Positions 28,878-37,445 of a DNA stretch of 64,000 bases are shown piece by piece. Positions within the stretch are counted from its first letter, which is position 1. Each line of letters begins with the position of its first letter. The position numbers were made by a program, and so were the translations under genes. Below the pieces are notes generated by a model, which saw only the letters and a program-made list of their open reading frames with translations, ran no database searches and was not told where the DNA came from. Location: NCBI GenBank assembly GCA_022788205.1, contig JALEVQ010000018.1:1-64000 (forward strand), read 5' to 3'. Source of the stretch: Robinsoniella sp. Lineage in GTDB: Bacteria > Bacillota > Clostridia > Lachnospirales > Lachnospiraceae.

Positions 28878-30968
28878 TTATTCTTCCTTTTTTGGTCTAT
28901 TTTTTACATAGCCACACTTTTCATCCATGCAGACTAATTTGTTGCCCTTTTCAAGCAGAAGTTTTCCACATTCAGGACATTTTTCCTTCGACGGTTTCTG
29001 CCATGTCATAAAGTCACATTCCGGATTGTTCTCACAACCGTAATACTTTCTGCCCTTCTTTGTCTTGCGCAGCACAATCTCTTTTCCGCACTGCGGGCAG
29101 GATACTCCGATTTTCTCCAGATATGGCTTCGTGTTCCTGCAGTCGGGAAATCCCGGACAGGCAAGAAATCTCCCGTGAGGTCCATATTTGATCACCATGT
29201 TTCTGCCGCAGAATTCACAAATCACATCGGTCACTTCATCTTCAATCTTAACTCGTTCCAGCTCTTTCTCAGCATTGTTGACCGCTTCTTCGAGATCTGG
29301 GTAAAAATTTCTCACGACGGTCTTCCAGTTTACCACTCCTTCGGCAACCTTATCGAGGAGCATCTCCATGTTCGCTGTGAAATTCACATCCACAATACTC
29401 GGGAATGCTTCTTTCATGATGTTGTTGACCACTTCCCCGAGTTCCGTCATATACAAATTCTTATTTTCCTTTGCCACATATCTGCGCGCAATAATCGTCG
29501 TGATGGTCGGCGCATAGGTGCTCGGGCGACCAATTCCCAACTCCTCAAGCGTCTTGACAAGTGCTGCCTCGGTATAGTGCGCAGGCGCCTGAGTAAAATG
29601 TTGCTTTGCCTCAAAATCTTGCAACGTCAGCACACTCTCCTTGCTGATCGCCCCCAGCATTCCATTATTTTCCGTCTTTTCCTCCGTCTCATCTGTATAG
29701 ACAGACCTGAATCCATCAAACAGAATTTTTGAGGCTGCCACGGTAAACTGATACGTCTCCTGTGCCCCCTTTGCCATAATTTTGACGGATGTCGTCTCAT
29801 AGCGGGCATTTTCCATCCGGCTTGCGACAAAACGTTTCCATATCAAATGATAGAGGCGATACTGATCTCGAGAAAGAGAATCCTTCATAGAAATCGGTGT
29901 TCTGGTAACGTCCGAAGGGCGGATTGCCTCGTGGGCATCCTGTATCTTCTGTGCACTCTTTTTGTCCTGATGTGTCTGTGCCACATACTGTGTCCCATAA
30001 TTTTTTTCGATGAAATCTCTCGCCGCCGCATCTGCTTCCTCGGAAATTCGCGTGGAATCGGTACGAAGATACGTGATCAAACCCACCGTTCCATTTCCTT
30101 TAATATCAATACCTTCATACAGCTGCTGCGCAAGGCGCATCGTCTTCTGTGTGGAAAAATTCAAGACATTGGATGCTTCCTGCTGAAGCGTGCTGGTGGT
30201 AAACGGCAATGGCGCCTTTTTTGTCCGCTCTCCCTTTTTGATATCGCTCACAAAAAAAGAAGCGTCTTTTAACTGATCTGTGATCTTGTCCAGCTCTTCT
30301 TTCGACTTGATCACAATCTTTTCTTTTTCTGTCCCGTAAAATTTTGCCGTCAAAGGTTTCTTTTCACCCTCCACCGCAAGCGAAATGTCAAACGTCCAAT
30401 ACTCTTCCGGGATAAAAGCATTGATCTCATCTTCACGATCCCCGATGATGCGCAGTGCCACTGACTGCACTCTTCCGGCGCTGAGTCCTCTTTTCACCTT
30501 TGCCCACAGAAGTGGACTGATCTTATATCCCACCATGCGGTCCAGAATTCTGCGCGCCTGCTGTGCGTTGACAAGATTCATATCGATGCCGCGCGCATTT
30601 TTCAAAGATTCCTTCACCGCATTTTTTGTGATCTCATTAAAAGTAATCCGGTACCCTTTCTTTTCATCCAGTTTCAGTGCACTTGAAAGATGCCATGAAA
30701 TAGCTTCTCCCTCGCGGTCAGGGTCCGTCGCAAGATAAACCTTCTCCGCTTTCTTCGCCTCTTTTCGAAGCATGGCGAGAATATCTCCTTTTCCCCGGAT
30801 TGTAATATATTTTGGCTCGTAATCATGTTCTATATCAATTCCCATCTGGCTCTTTGGCAGATCTCTTACATGACCATTTGATGCAACGACTTCATAATTT
30901 GCTCCCAAAAATTTTTTAATCGTTTTTACTTTCGTCGGCGATTCCACAATCACCAGATATTTTGACAT
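28878..30968 (-). CDS. topA: DNA topoisomerase I
   Basis: A 696-residue type IA topoisomerase that relaxes negative supercoils. The Toprim domain is at the N terminus (YLVIVESPTKVKTIKKFL, TDPDREGEAISWHL). The active-site tyrosine lies in VGLITYLRTDSTR. The C-terminal part (about 575-690) has three zinc-finger modules with C-x2-C pairs (CEFCGR, CPQCGK, CPECGK). The ATG at 30968 follows GGAGGTTTAT. It is the third gene of a comM-dprA-topA run, 27 nt after dprA. Confidence 0.98.
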   Translation of the reverse strand: MSKYLVIVESPTKVKTIKKFLGANYEVVASNGHVRDLPKSQMGIDIEHDYEPKYITIRGKGDILAMLRKEAKKAEKVYLATDPDREGEAISWHLSSALKLDEKKGYRITFNEITKNAVKESLKNARGIDMNLVNAQQARRILDRMVGYKISPLLWAKVKRGLSAGRVQSVALRIIGDREDEINAFIPEEYWTFDISLAVEGEKKPLTAKFYGTEKEKIVIKSKEELDKITDQLKDASFFVSDIKKGERTKKAPLPFTTSTLQQEASNVLNFSTQKTMRLAQQLYEGIDIKGNGTVGLITYLRTDSTRISEEADAAARDFIEKNYGTQYVAQTHQDKKSAQKIQDAHEAIRPSDVTRTPISMKDSLSRDQYRLYHLIWKRFVASRMENARYETTSVKIMAKGAQETYQFTVAASKILFDGFRSVYTDETEEKTENNGMLGAISKESVLTLQDFEAKQHFTQAPAHYTEAALVKTLEELGIGRPSTYAPTITTIIARRYVAKENKNLYMTELGEVVNNIMKEAFPSIVDVNFTANMEMLLDKVAEGVVNWKTVVRNFYPDLEEAVNNAEKELERVKIEDEVTDVICEFCGRNMVIKYGPHGRFLACPGFPDCRNTKPYLEKIGVSCPQCGKEIVLRKTKKGRKYYGCENNPECDFMTWQKPSKEKCPECGKLLLEKGNKLVCMDEKCGYVKNRPKKEE

Positions 30969-30995
30969 ATAAACCTCCAAGAACTTTTCATCATT

Positions 30996-32069
30996 TTATA
31001 AAACCCTCTGATAATAATTTTTTGTCACTTCGAAAATAACTTCCCTCATTTGCAATTTCAGCAAAATCTCGATTGTCTCATCCATAGGCAGCTTTGTTTC
31101 ATCCAAAATCCGCTGCAGACTTTTGGGTCGTAAATCCAGACAACTATACACCAAATTTTCTTTTGTTGCAAGTCTAATCTGTTTTTTTTCTTTTTTCTTT
31201 ATATTTTTACAGGCAATGCCCTGTTCCTCCAATACCTGTTCTGTGGACGAAAAAATTCCTGCTCCCTGTGCAATCAAACGGTTACATCCCCTGCTCAGGG
31301 CATCGCTCGGTCTGCCCGGGACAGCGTAGATTTCCTTGCCCTGCTCCAGTGCACAGTCCACTGTGATCAGGCTGCCGCTTCGCTCGCGCGCCTCCACCAC
31401 AATCACAAAATCGGCAAGCGCACTGATCAGCCGATTGCGTCTTGGAAAGTGTTTTGCCAGCGGCGCGCTCCCCGGCGGAAATTCCGAAATCACTCCTCCA
31501 ATCTGACAGAGAGATTCATACAATCCTTGATGTTCCGGCGGATAAATCACATCGACTCCACTTCCCAGGATCGCATACGACTCTCCCCCGGCACGCAATG
31601 CCGCTTCCTGGGCACATCCATCGATTCCTCTCGCCATCCCGCTGATCACCTCCACATCCGCGAGCGCCAGCTCCTCCCCGATCTGCCCGGCAAGGGCCTG
31701 CCCCGCATAAGTGCAGGCGCGCGCTCCGATCACTGCCGCCGATTTTTTCTCTTCTCCTGGCAGTCTTCCTTTAAAAAACAGCCCAAATGGCTTGTCCGCA
31801 ATGGAAAGCAGCCTTTTGGGAAAACTTTTTTCTTCCCGGCTGATAAAGTTTATTTCCCTCTCTCTCTGTCTATGATAAACTTCCGATGGATTTTCTTCTT
31901 TTTGCAAAAGTCTGTCCATCTCCCATTCTTTTAAAAACCGCAGTTTTTCCAGCTCGCCCCGCTTTGCGCGGTAGAGTTCCTCCGGTGTTCCAAACACCCG
32001 CAGTAATTTTTCCATTTTTTTTGACGCAATCTCGCTCTGACTGCAAAGCCAAAGCCAATACTCCTCCAT
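30996..32069 (-). CDS. dprA: DNA processing protein DprA/Smf
   Basis: A 357-residue DprA protein that loads RecA on incoming single-stranded DNA during natural transformation. It has an N-terminal helical domain, a Rossmann-like core with VIGARACTYAGQALA, GMARGIDGCAQEAAL, LGSGVDVIYPPEH and an FPRRNRLISALAD block, and a C-terminal winged-helix (DprA_WH) domain. The ATG at 32069 follows GAGGGGAAAAGT; longer frames run into comM. It lies 10 nt after comM. Competence is rarely shown in these bacteria, but dprA and comM are widely kept. Confidence 0.95.
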   Translation of the reverse strand: MEEYWLWLCSQSEIASKKMEKLLRVFGTPEELYRAKRGELEKLRFLKEWEMDRLLQKEENPSEVYHRQREREINFISREEKSFPKRLLSIADKPFGLFFKGRLPGEEKKSAAVIGARACTYAGQALAGQIGEELALADVEVISGMARGIDGCAQEAALRAGGESYAILGSGVDVIYPPEHQGLYESLCQIGGVISEFPPGSAPLAKHFPRRNRLISALADFVIVVEARERSGSLITVDCALEQGKEIYAVPGRPSDALSRGCNRLIAQGAGIFSSTEQVLEEQGIACKNIKKKEKKQIRLATKENLVYSCLDLRPKSLQRILDETKLPMDETIEILLKLQMREVIFEVTKNYYQRVL

Positions 32070-32079
32070 ACTTTTCCCC

Positions 32080-33606
32080 TCACTTCCAAAATTTTTCATG
32101 GCTTGTCCGATACGACAGCGCCTCCGCCACATGGCGCTTTTCAATCTTGCGTGCACCCTCTAAATCCACAATCGTCTGTGACACTTTCATAATCTTATGA
32201 TACGCCCTGGCGCTGATTTTCCATCTGTCAAACACCTGCTCTAACAACTTTTTCGCATCTTTGCTGAGTACGCAAAACTCCCGTATTCCCGCTGATGTCA
32301 AATCGGAATTAAAATAAAATTCCGTGCCGCTATACCTCTGCTTCTGCCGCTTATGAGCCTCCGATACGCGTTCTCTGATCGCATCTGAGGATTCATTCTT
32401 TGTCTGACACTGCAAATCACAATAAGAAACCTCCGCCGCTTCTGCGCTGATATCCATCCTGTCAAGCAGCGGCTGGCTGATCCTCTGCAGATATCTCCGC
32501 ACTTCCGCCTCGGTACACGAACAGCGCTCTCTGTTCGGATAATAGCCGCACCGGCAAGGGTTCATGGCGCCGACGATCATTGTGTGGGCTGGAAACACAT
32601 ACCTTCCTCCAGTTCTCGCAATACACACCTCCCGGTCCTCCAGAGGCTGGCGCAGAATCTCCAGCGTTGTCTTCTGAAATTCCGTCATCTCATCCAAAAA
32701 CAGCACTCCTCTGTGTGCAAGGCTGATTTCACCTGGCTTTGGATTTCTCCCCCCGCCAATCAGCGCCTGCGGCGTGATCGTGTGGTGCGGTGCGCGAAAT
32801 GGTCTCTCCCAGAGCAGCGGGTGTTCGCTTGAAAGCAGCCCTGCGACACTGTAAATCTTGGAAATCTCCAGCCTCTCCTCCATCGTCATCTCCGGCAAAA
32901 TGGAAGGAATCCGCTTTGCTATCATAGATTTTCCTGCACCTGGAGGTCCAATCATCAGAAAATGATGCATACCGCTCACCGCAACCTCCGCAGCTCTCTT
33001 GAGCAGCCCCTGACCATTGACCTCGCAGAAATCTTCTCCTTTTTTTCTATTTTCTTCTGTCATCCATGAGGAATCTCGGCACGAAGGAATCTCTTTTTTG
33101 CCCTGAAAATAGAGAATCATCTCTCTGAGTGCTGAAACGCCGATCACCTCAATCCCTTCAATCATCGCCGCCTCTCTCTCATTCTTTTTCGGGACAATAC
33201 ACACACGGTATCCACTCTTTTTCGCCCCATCCACAAGGGGAAGGACGCCGTGAATGGGATTGACATTTCCCCCAAGGCTGAGTTCTCCTGCGATAAACAC
33301 CCCTTCCAGCGCCTCCTGTGAAAAATACTCATAGGCTGCCAGGACAGCCGCCGCGATCGGCAAGTCAAACCCCGACCCTGCTTTTCTCAAATCTGCCGGT
33401 GACAAACTGACCGTCACTTTCTTCGGTGCCAGCAAGACATCAGAATTATGTATCGCTGTCCTAACCCGCTCCTGCGCCTCCTTCACCTCCGAAGCCAAAT
33501 ATCCCACCATCTGAAACATAGGCAGCCCATTGCTGACATCCGCCTCAACGCGAACCGGACGGCTTTCTACACCGCAAAGGACAGCCGAATATGACGTGCT
33601 GAACAA
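32080..33606 (-). CDS. comM: Mg-chelatase-like AAA ATPase ComM/YifB
   Basis: A 508-residue protein with an N-terminal Lon-protease-like fold domain (ChlI type, about 1-165), an AAA+ core with Walker A IGPPGAGKSMIAKR and Walker B RGVLFLDEMTEF, and a C-terminal Mg-chelatase domain. ComM is a branch-migration helicase that aids integration of transforming DNA. The start codon is TTG (33606) with GGGTGG upstream. A candidate promoter TTGCTA-N17-TACAAT lies about 100 nt upstream. It heads comM-dprA-topA. Confidence 0.95.
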   Translation of the reverse strand: MFSTSYSAVLCGVESRPVRVEADVSNGLPMFQMVGYLASEVKEAQERVRTAIHNSDVLLAPKKVTVSLSPADLRKAGSGFDLPIAAAVLAAYEYFSQEALEGVFIAGELSLGGNVNPIHGVLPLVDGAKKSGYRVCIVPKKNEREAAMIEGIEVIGVSALREMILYFQGKKEIPSCRDSSWMTEENRKKGEDFCEVNGQGLLKRAAEVAVSGMHHFLMIGPPGAGKSMIAKRIPSILPEMTMEERLEISKIYSVAGLLSSEHPLLWERPFRAPHHTITPQALIGGGRNPKPGEISLAHRGVLFLDEMTEFQKTTLEILRQPLEDREVCIARTGGRYVFPAHTMIVGAMNPCRCGYYPNRERCSCTEAEVRRYLQRISQPLLDRMDISAEAAEVSYCDLQCQTKNESSDAIRERVSEAHKRQKQRYSGTEFYFNSDLTSAGIREFCVLSKDAKKLLEQVFDRWKISARAYHKIMKVSQTIVDLEGARKIEKRHVAEALSYRTSHEKFWK

Positions 33607-33794
33607 TCACATCCACCCTTTCTCTACACTGATTTTCTTATCATAACTACTTTTCTCTATGCATCCTTTTAATCTGGAAATTTATGACGAACGTCACGAA
33701 ATGAATTCTAAAAGATTATATATTGATTGTAACTCTTTTTTATAAAAATAGCAAATATTTTTTATTTTTTGTGATTTTTTGTTGGAAGCCCGAA

Positions 33795-33920
33795 AACGTT
33801 GGCAGACTATCGTGTATGCCATAATGTACGCCAACGTCCCAGATGATATCACCGCAGACACGTTGCTTGTGACATCATCTGGGACTCCTGGCTGGTTACG
33901 TCATATTTGTCTCGGAGCCC
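33795..33920 (-). ncRNA. Candidate structured RNA between a small gene and comM
   Basis: Three hairpins can form on the minus strand. A: GGGCTCC (33920-33914) with GGAGTCC (33888-33882). B: a 15-bp helix, CCCAGATGATGTCAC (33883-33869) with GTGATATCATCTGGG (33852-33838). C: ACGTTGGC/GCCAACGT (33837-33830 and 33803-33796). A and B each need a G-U pair that would be an A-C mismatch on the plus strand, so the minus strand is the likely transcript. AGACA in loop A can pair with TGTCT in loop B. No poly-U follows, so this is not a plain terminator. It matches no RNA class I can name. It fills most of a 317-nt gap; the remainder holds an AT-rich comM promoter region. Confidence 0.45.
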
Positions 33921-33923
33921 ACC

Positions 33924-34169
33924 CTATCTTGCAGGCTCTTCCTCATCAAATTCTACAATCACATAGTATCCTCTCGGCGTCTCTTTGATCTCCTTCACAA
34001 TGCCTTTTGTATTCTTGAGTCTCTCACGAAACTGATAATTCGCAGACATTCCAACCGCCGGAAGAATCGTATAATAATAGCTCGTCGGGAGCTGGCTTTC
34101 CACCACCTCCACTTCCTGCCCCTGCTGCACCAGATTGGGGCGCTCCATCTTAAATTCCATTATCCTCAT
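33924..34169 (-). CDS. Small protein of unknown function
   Basis: An 81-residue acidic protein with no signal peptide or membrane helix, predicted to be mostly beta ([32 protein letters not shown]). It starts 8 nt after the YbaK gene stop, so it is probably co-transcribed. The ribosome site is weak, and an internal ATG three codons in (34160) is an equally good start. It reads like a conserved clostridial hypothetical protein. No function is assigned. Confidence 0.7.
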   Translation of the reverse strand: MRIMEFKMERPNLVQQGQEVEVVESQLPTSYYYTILPAVGMSANYQFRERLKNTKGIVKEIKETPRGYYVIVEFDEEEPAR

Positions 34170-34177
34170 ATTTTTCT

Positions 34178-34675
34178 CTACTCTCTCACTAAATCTGCAT
34201 ACGTCCCCTCGACCAGAATTCTCAGGTCTTCTGGGTGGATTAAAATCTGTTCTCCTCTTTTTCCGGCACTAACTGCAATCTCGTCAAATAACTGCGCCGT
34301 CTCCTCAAGATAAGTAGGAAATTTCTTTTTCATCCCGATCGGCGAGCAGCCTCCTCTGATATACCCTGTCACTGTGAGCAAATCTTTCATTGGAATCATC
34401 TCCGCTTTTTTGTCTCCGACCGCTTTTGCCACCTTTTTCAGATCTAATTCCATGTCCACCGGTATACAACACACAAAATATCCTGTCTTCTCCCCTTTAA
34501 GGACAAGTGTCTTAAAAACCTGTTCACAAGGCATCCCTATCATCTGTGCCGCATGGATTCCCGATAAATCTTCTTCGTCCACCTCATATTCTTTCGTGCG
34601 GAAAGCAACCTGGGCGCTCTCAACAATACGCATCGCATTGGTCTTCACCGAAGCCTCTATTTTTTTCTTTGCCAT
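34178..34675 (-). CDS. ybaK: Cys-tRNA(Pro)/aminoacyl-tRNA deacylase, YbaK/EbsC type
   Basis: A 165-residue trans-editing domain protein that hydrolyses mischarged Cys-tRNA(Pro) in the cytoplasm. Family features are [19 protein letters not shown] at the N terminus, the conserved lysine in FKTLVLKG, and [19 protein letters not shown], the signature of the YbaK/EbsC branch. The length is standard. It is followed after 8 nt by a small unknown gene. A more distant family member lies at 58980-59450. Confidence 0.93.
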   Translation of the reverse strand: MAKKKIEASVKTNAMRIVESAQVAFRTKEYEVDEEDLSGIHAAQMIGMPCEQVFKTLVLKGEKTGYFVCCIPVDMELDLKKVAKAVGDKKAEMIPMKDLLTVTGYIRGGCSPIGMKKKFPTYLEETAQLFDEIAVSAGKRGEQILIHPEDLRILVEGTYADLVRE

Positions 34676-34809
34676 TCTTCTGCCTCTCTTTCATCCTTCG
34701 TATTCTACTCACAATAGGACCTCCCTTATTCTTACGCAAATCTTTGTCCCTGTCAAGTCCTCCCACTGTCATCGCACATTCTTTGTCTCATCATTTCTGG
34801 ACAATAGAG

Positions 34810-35427
34810 TCAGAATTGTCCCTTCAGCTTCTCCAACGCATTTTTTTCAATCCTCGACACATAAGACCGTGAAATTCCTAACATCTTGGCAATTTCTCTC
34901 TGCGTCATCTCCTGGGCACCGCAGACACCGTAGCGCATTCGGATTACCTTCTTTTCTCTCTCATCCAACACCTCCTCCAGCAGATGATGCAGCCTCCTCA
35001 CATTGTTCTCCAACTCCATTTCTTCGATAATATCTATATTTTCCCCTTCAATAATATCAAAGAGGCTGATTTCATTTCCTTCTTTATCTGTTCCGATCGG
35101 GTCATACAGCGAAACTTCCTTCGCCATTTTCTTTCTCATGCGGAACATCATCAACAGTTCATTTTCTATACATTTTGCCGCATAGGTCGCCAGCCTGTTG
35201 TTTTTTGTCGGATCGAAGGTAGAGACTGCTTTGATCAGCCCGATCGTGCCGATCGAGATCAGATCGTCGTTGTCTTCCTCCGCCCCCTGATATTTTTTGG
35301 CCACATGGGCAACCAGCCTTAGATTTCGCTCAATCAAAACCTTTTTTGCCTCCATATCGCCTTCCTGATATTGTTGCAGATATTGTCTTTCTTCCTGTGC
35401 TGTAAGTGGCTTTGGAAATGTTTTCAA
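34810..35427 (-). CDS. sigK: Sporulation sigma factor SigK, without pro-sequence
   Basis: A 205-residue sigma-70 family factor that directs late mother-cell transcription. Region 2 contains NLRLVAHVAKKYQG and DLISIGTIGLIKAV, which is diagnostic of SigK/SigE. Region 4 ends in an HTH (MTQREIAKMLGISRSYVSRIEK). The start is TTG (35427) with GAGGAG upstream. An in-frame TAA lies 11 codons before it with no ATG between, so the roughly 20-residue hydrophobic pro-sequence of Bacillus pro-SigK is absent, as in C. difficile. The gene is one intact frame with no skin-like insertion. Confidence 0.93.
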   Translation of the reverse strand: MKTFPKPLTAQEERQYLQQYQEGDMEAKKVLIERNLRLVAHVAKKYQGAEEDNDDLISIGTIGLIKAVSTFDPTKNNRLATYAAKCIENELLMMFRMRKKMAKEVSLYDPIGTDKEGNEISLFDIIEGENIDIIEEMELENNVRRLHHLLEEVLDEREKKVIRMRYGVCGAQEMTQREIAKMLGISRSYVSRIEKNALEKLKGQF

Positions 35428-35510
35428 AAAAGCTCCTCTAAGCGGTTTTATTATATCTTATGTCTTGCTTTTCCAAAAAGTGCCTTTCCAAATTATATTT
35501 TTTTCGCTTA

Positions 35511-35539
35511 TTGACAGTCCATTCTGAAAACTTTATAAT
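35511..35539 (+). promoter_or_regulatory. Consensus promoter of the 5'-nucleotidase gene
   Basis: TTGACA (35511-35516) and TATAAT (35534-35539), separated by 17 nt, are both perfect consensus hexamers. Transcription should start near 35546, which rules out translation starts upstream of it. Confidence 0.88.
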
Positions 35540-35579
35540 GAAAAAAAAGGCTTATGCCGAAAAAAGGAGGATTTTATTT

Positions 35580-37328
35580 ATGAAAAAGTTCAAACAGCAG
35601 CTTTCATCTCGCTGTCTCGCCTCTATTGTGGCGCTGAACATGGCTTTTGCCATGCCTCTTCCTTCCTTTGCGCAAGAACTTGCATCGGATGCTGATCCGG
35701 ATATTATCATTTTGTACACCAACGACGTACATTGCGGTATCGACGACAACATCGGATATGCCGGTTTAGCACTCTACAAAGAAGAGATGGAGGCTGAAAC
35801 CCCTTATGTCACTGTGGTGGATGCAGGAGATGCCATCCAAGGCGCTCCGATCGGAACACTCTCCAGCGGCAGTTACCTTATCGACATCATGAATGAAGTG
35901 GGATATGATTTTGCAGTACCTGGAAATCACGAATTTGACTATGGCATGGATCGTTTCCTTGAACTCGCTGAAGATCTCGACTGCGGATACACTTCCTGTA
36001 ACTTCATAGATCTCTCCACAGGCGATCCTGTGTTCGATCCATATAAATTGATCGAGTACGGCGACACCACCGTTGCCTTTATCGGCGTATGTACCCCAGA
36101 AAGTTATACAAAATCCACACCTACTTATTTCCAGGATGACAATGGAAATTATATCTACGGTTTCTGTGAGGATGAGACCGGTGAAGCCCTGTACGCTCAG
36201 ATTCAGGCAAGCGTCGATGATGCTGTCGATGAGGGGGCTGACTATATCATTTTGGTTGGACATCTCGGAAATGAAGGCACAACACAGCGCTGGTCTTCCG
36301 AAGCTGTCATCGAAAACACAACCGACATCGATGTTGTGATTGACGGACATTCCCACGAGCAATATAACCGTATCCTGACAAACAAAGATGGCCGCGAAGT
36401 CATCCTCACTCAGACTGGAACAAAGCTTTCCAATATTGGAAAATTGACGATCGATTCTGAGGGAAATATCACTGCTGAACTCGTCACAGAAGTTCCTGCT
36501 CCGGCTGTCACATCAACCATCCCGGATGCAACCGCACCAGATGCAACCGCACCGGATGCAACTCCGGCTGTCGCTCAGGAACCTGAAGAGCCAGTCAAAA
36601 ATGTTGACCCTGAAGTTGACGCATTCATCAAAAACATTCAGGCACAGTATGCTGACTTGCTTGAGGAAGTTGTTGGAACCACAGATATTCTTCTGACAAT
36701 CAACAATGAGGAAACCGGTGAGAGAGCTGTCAGAAATTCAGAGACAAACCTTGGTGATTTCTGTGCTGATGCCCTGCGCGATCAGACAGGTGCTGATATC
36801 GCCTTCATGAACGGCGGCGGAATCCGCGGCAACATTGAAGTCGGTGACATCACATACAATGATTTGCTGACCGTCTTCCCTTACAGCAACACTATCTGCG
36901 TTGTAGAAGCAACCGGAAGTCAAATCCGCGATGCGCTTGAGATGGCTTCCAGGAATTATCCGGAAGAAAGCGGCGGTTTCCTCCAGGTTTCTGGTATCTC
37001 TTACACCATTGACTCTTCCATCTCAACCAATGTCCAGCTCGATGATAAAGGAAACTTCACAGGCGTAAACGGCGAATACCGCGTGACAGATATCACGGTA
37101 GGCGGCGAAGCACTTGACCTCGAAAAGATCTATACCCTCGCTTCCCACAACTACATGCTGAAATCAGCTGGAGACGGCATGACGATGTTCAGCGGATGCA
37201 ATATCATCCAGGATGACATCGCAGTCGATGTTGATGTGCTCTCCAACTATCTGACCGAGGCACTCGGCGGAGCTGTCTCAGACTCCTATGAAGATCCAGA
37301 CGGACAGGGACGCATCATCCTGAAATAG
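35580..37328 (+). CDS. Secreted 5'-nucleotidase/UshA-like metallophosphoesterase
   Basis: A 582-residue exported enzyme. The ATG at 35580 follows AAAGGAGG at about 10 nt and begins a Sec signal ending near PSFAQ; in-frame codons further upstream fall in the promoter. The N-terminal metallophosphatase domain has TNDVHCG, DAGDAIQGAP, GNHEFDYG and DGHSHE metal ligands. After a linker with PDATA repeats (about 310-335), the C-terminal 5'-nucleotidase domain has NGGGIRG and TVFPYSN. It should cleave nucleotides, UDP-sugars or related phosphate esters outside the cell. No LPXTG or C-terminal anchor is seen. It is on the opposite strand from its neighbours and is monocistronic. Confidence 0.95.
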   Translation: MKKFKQQLSSRCLASIVALNMAFAMPLPSFAQELASDADPDIIILYTNDVHCGIDDNIGYAGLALYKEEMEAETPYVTVVDAGDAIQGAPIGTLSSGSYLIDIMNEVGYDFAVPGNHEFDYGMDRFLELAEDLDCGYTSCNFIDLSTGDPVFDPYKLIEYGDTTVAFIGVCTPESYTKSTPTYFQDDNGNYIYGFCEDETGEALYAQIQASVDDAVDEGADYIILVGHLGNEGTTQRWSSEAVIENTTDIDVVIDGHSHEQYNRILTNKDGREVILTQTGTKLSNIGKLTIDSEGNITAELVTEVPAPAVTSTIPDATAPDATAPDATPAVAQEPEEPVKNVDPEVDAFIKNIQAQYADLLEEVVGTTDILLTINNEETGERAVRNSETNLGDFCADALRDQTGADIAFMNGGGIRGNIEVGDITYNDLLTVFPYSNTICVVEATGSQIRDALEMASRNYPEESGGFLQVSGISYTIDSSISTNVQLDDKGNFTGVNGEYRVTDITVGGEALDLEKIYTLASHNYMLKSAGDGMTMFSGCNIIQDDIAVDVDVLSNYLTEALGGAVSDSYEDPDGQGRIILK

Positions 37329-37364
37329 GGAAAATTTTACAAAATTGATCTGTAATCAATGATA

Positions 37365-37420
37365 AAAAAGGAGTATGCTCCTGGAAAACATTCCTCTGTT
37401 TTCCAGAACATACTCCTTTT
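37365..37420. terminator. Bidirectional terminator between nucleotidase and U32 genes
   Basis: GGAGTATG (37370-37377) pairs with CATACTCC, and an inner CTGGAAAAC/GTTTTCCAG stem extends it. An A-tract lies on the left and a T-tract on the right, so it can serve both converging transcripts. Confidence 0.88.
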
Positions 37421-37445
37421 CTGTACTGTCTATCTTCTTTTTCTC

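Noticed and set aside
33795..33920. 6S RNA or a known riboswitch for the structured region
   Set aside because: It folds as separate hairpins and not a long rod with a central bubble, and no known aptamer core was found.
33779..33988. Plus-strand ORF of 69 codons over the structured RNA region
   Set aside because: It overlaps the antisense gene end and hairpin arms; the G-U pairs point to a minus-strand RNA.
36530..36570. Short direct repeats (PDATA) in the 5'-nucleotidase gene
   Set aside because: They encode a flexible linker between two domains and are not a mobile or regulatory repeat.
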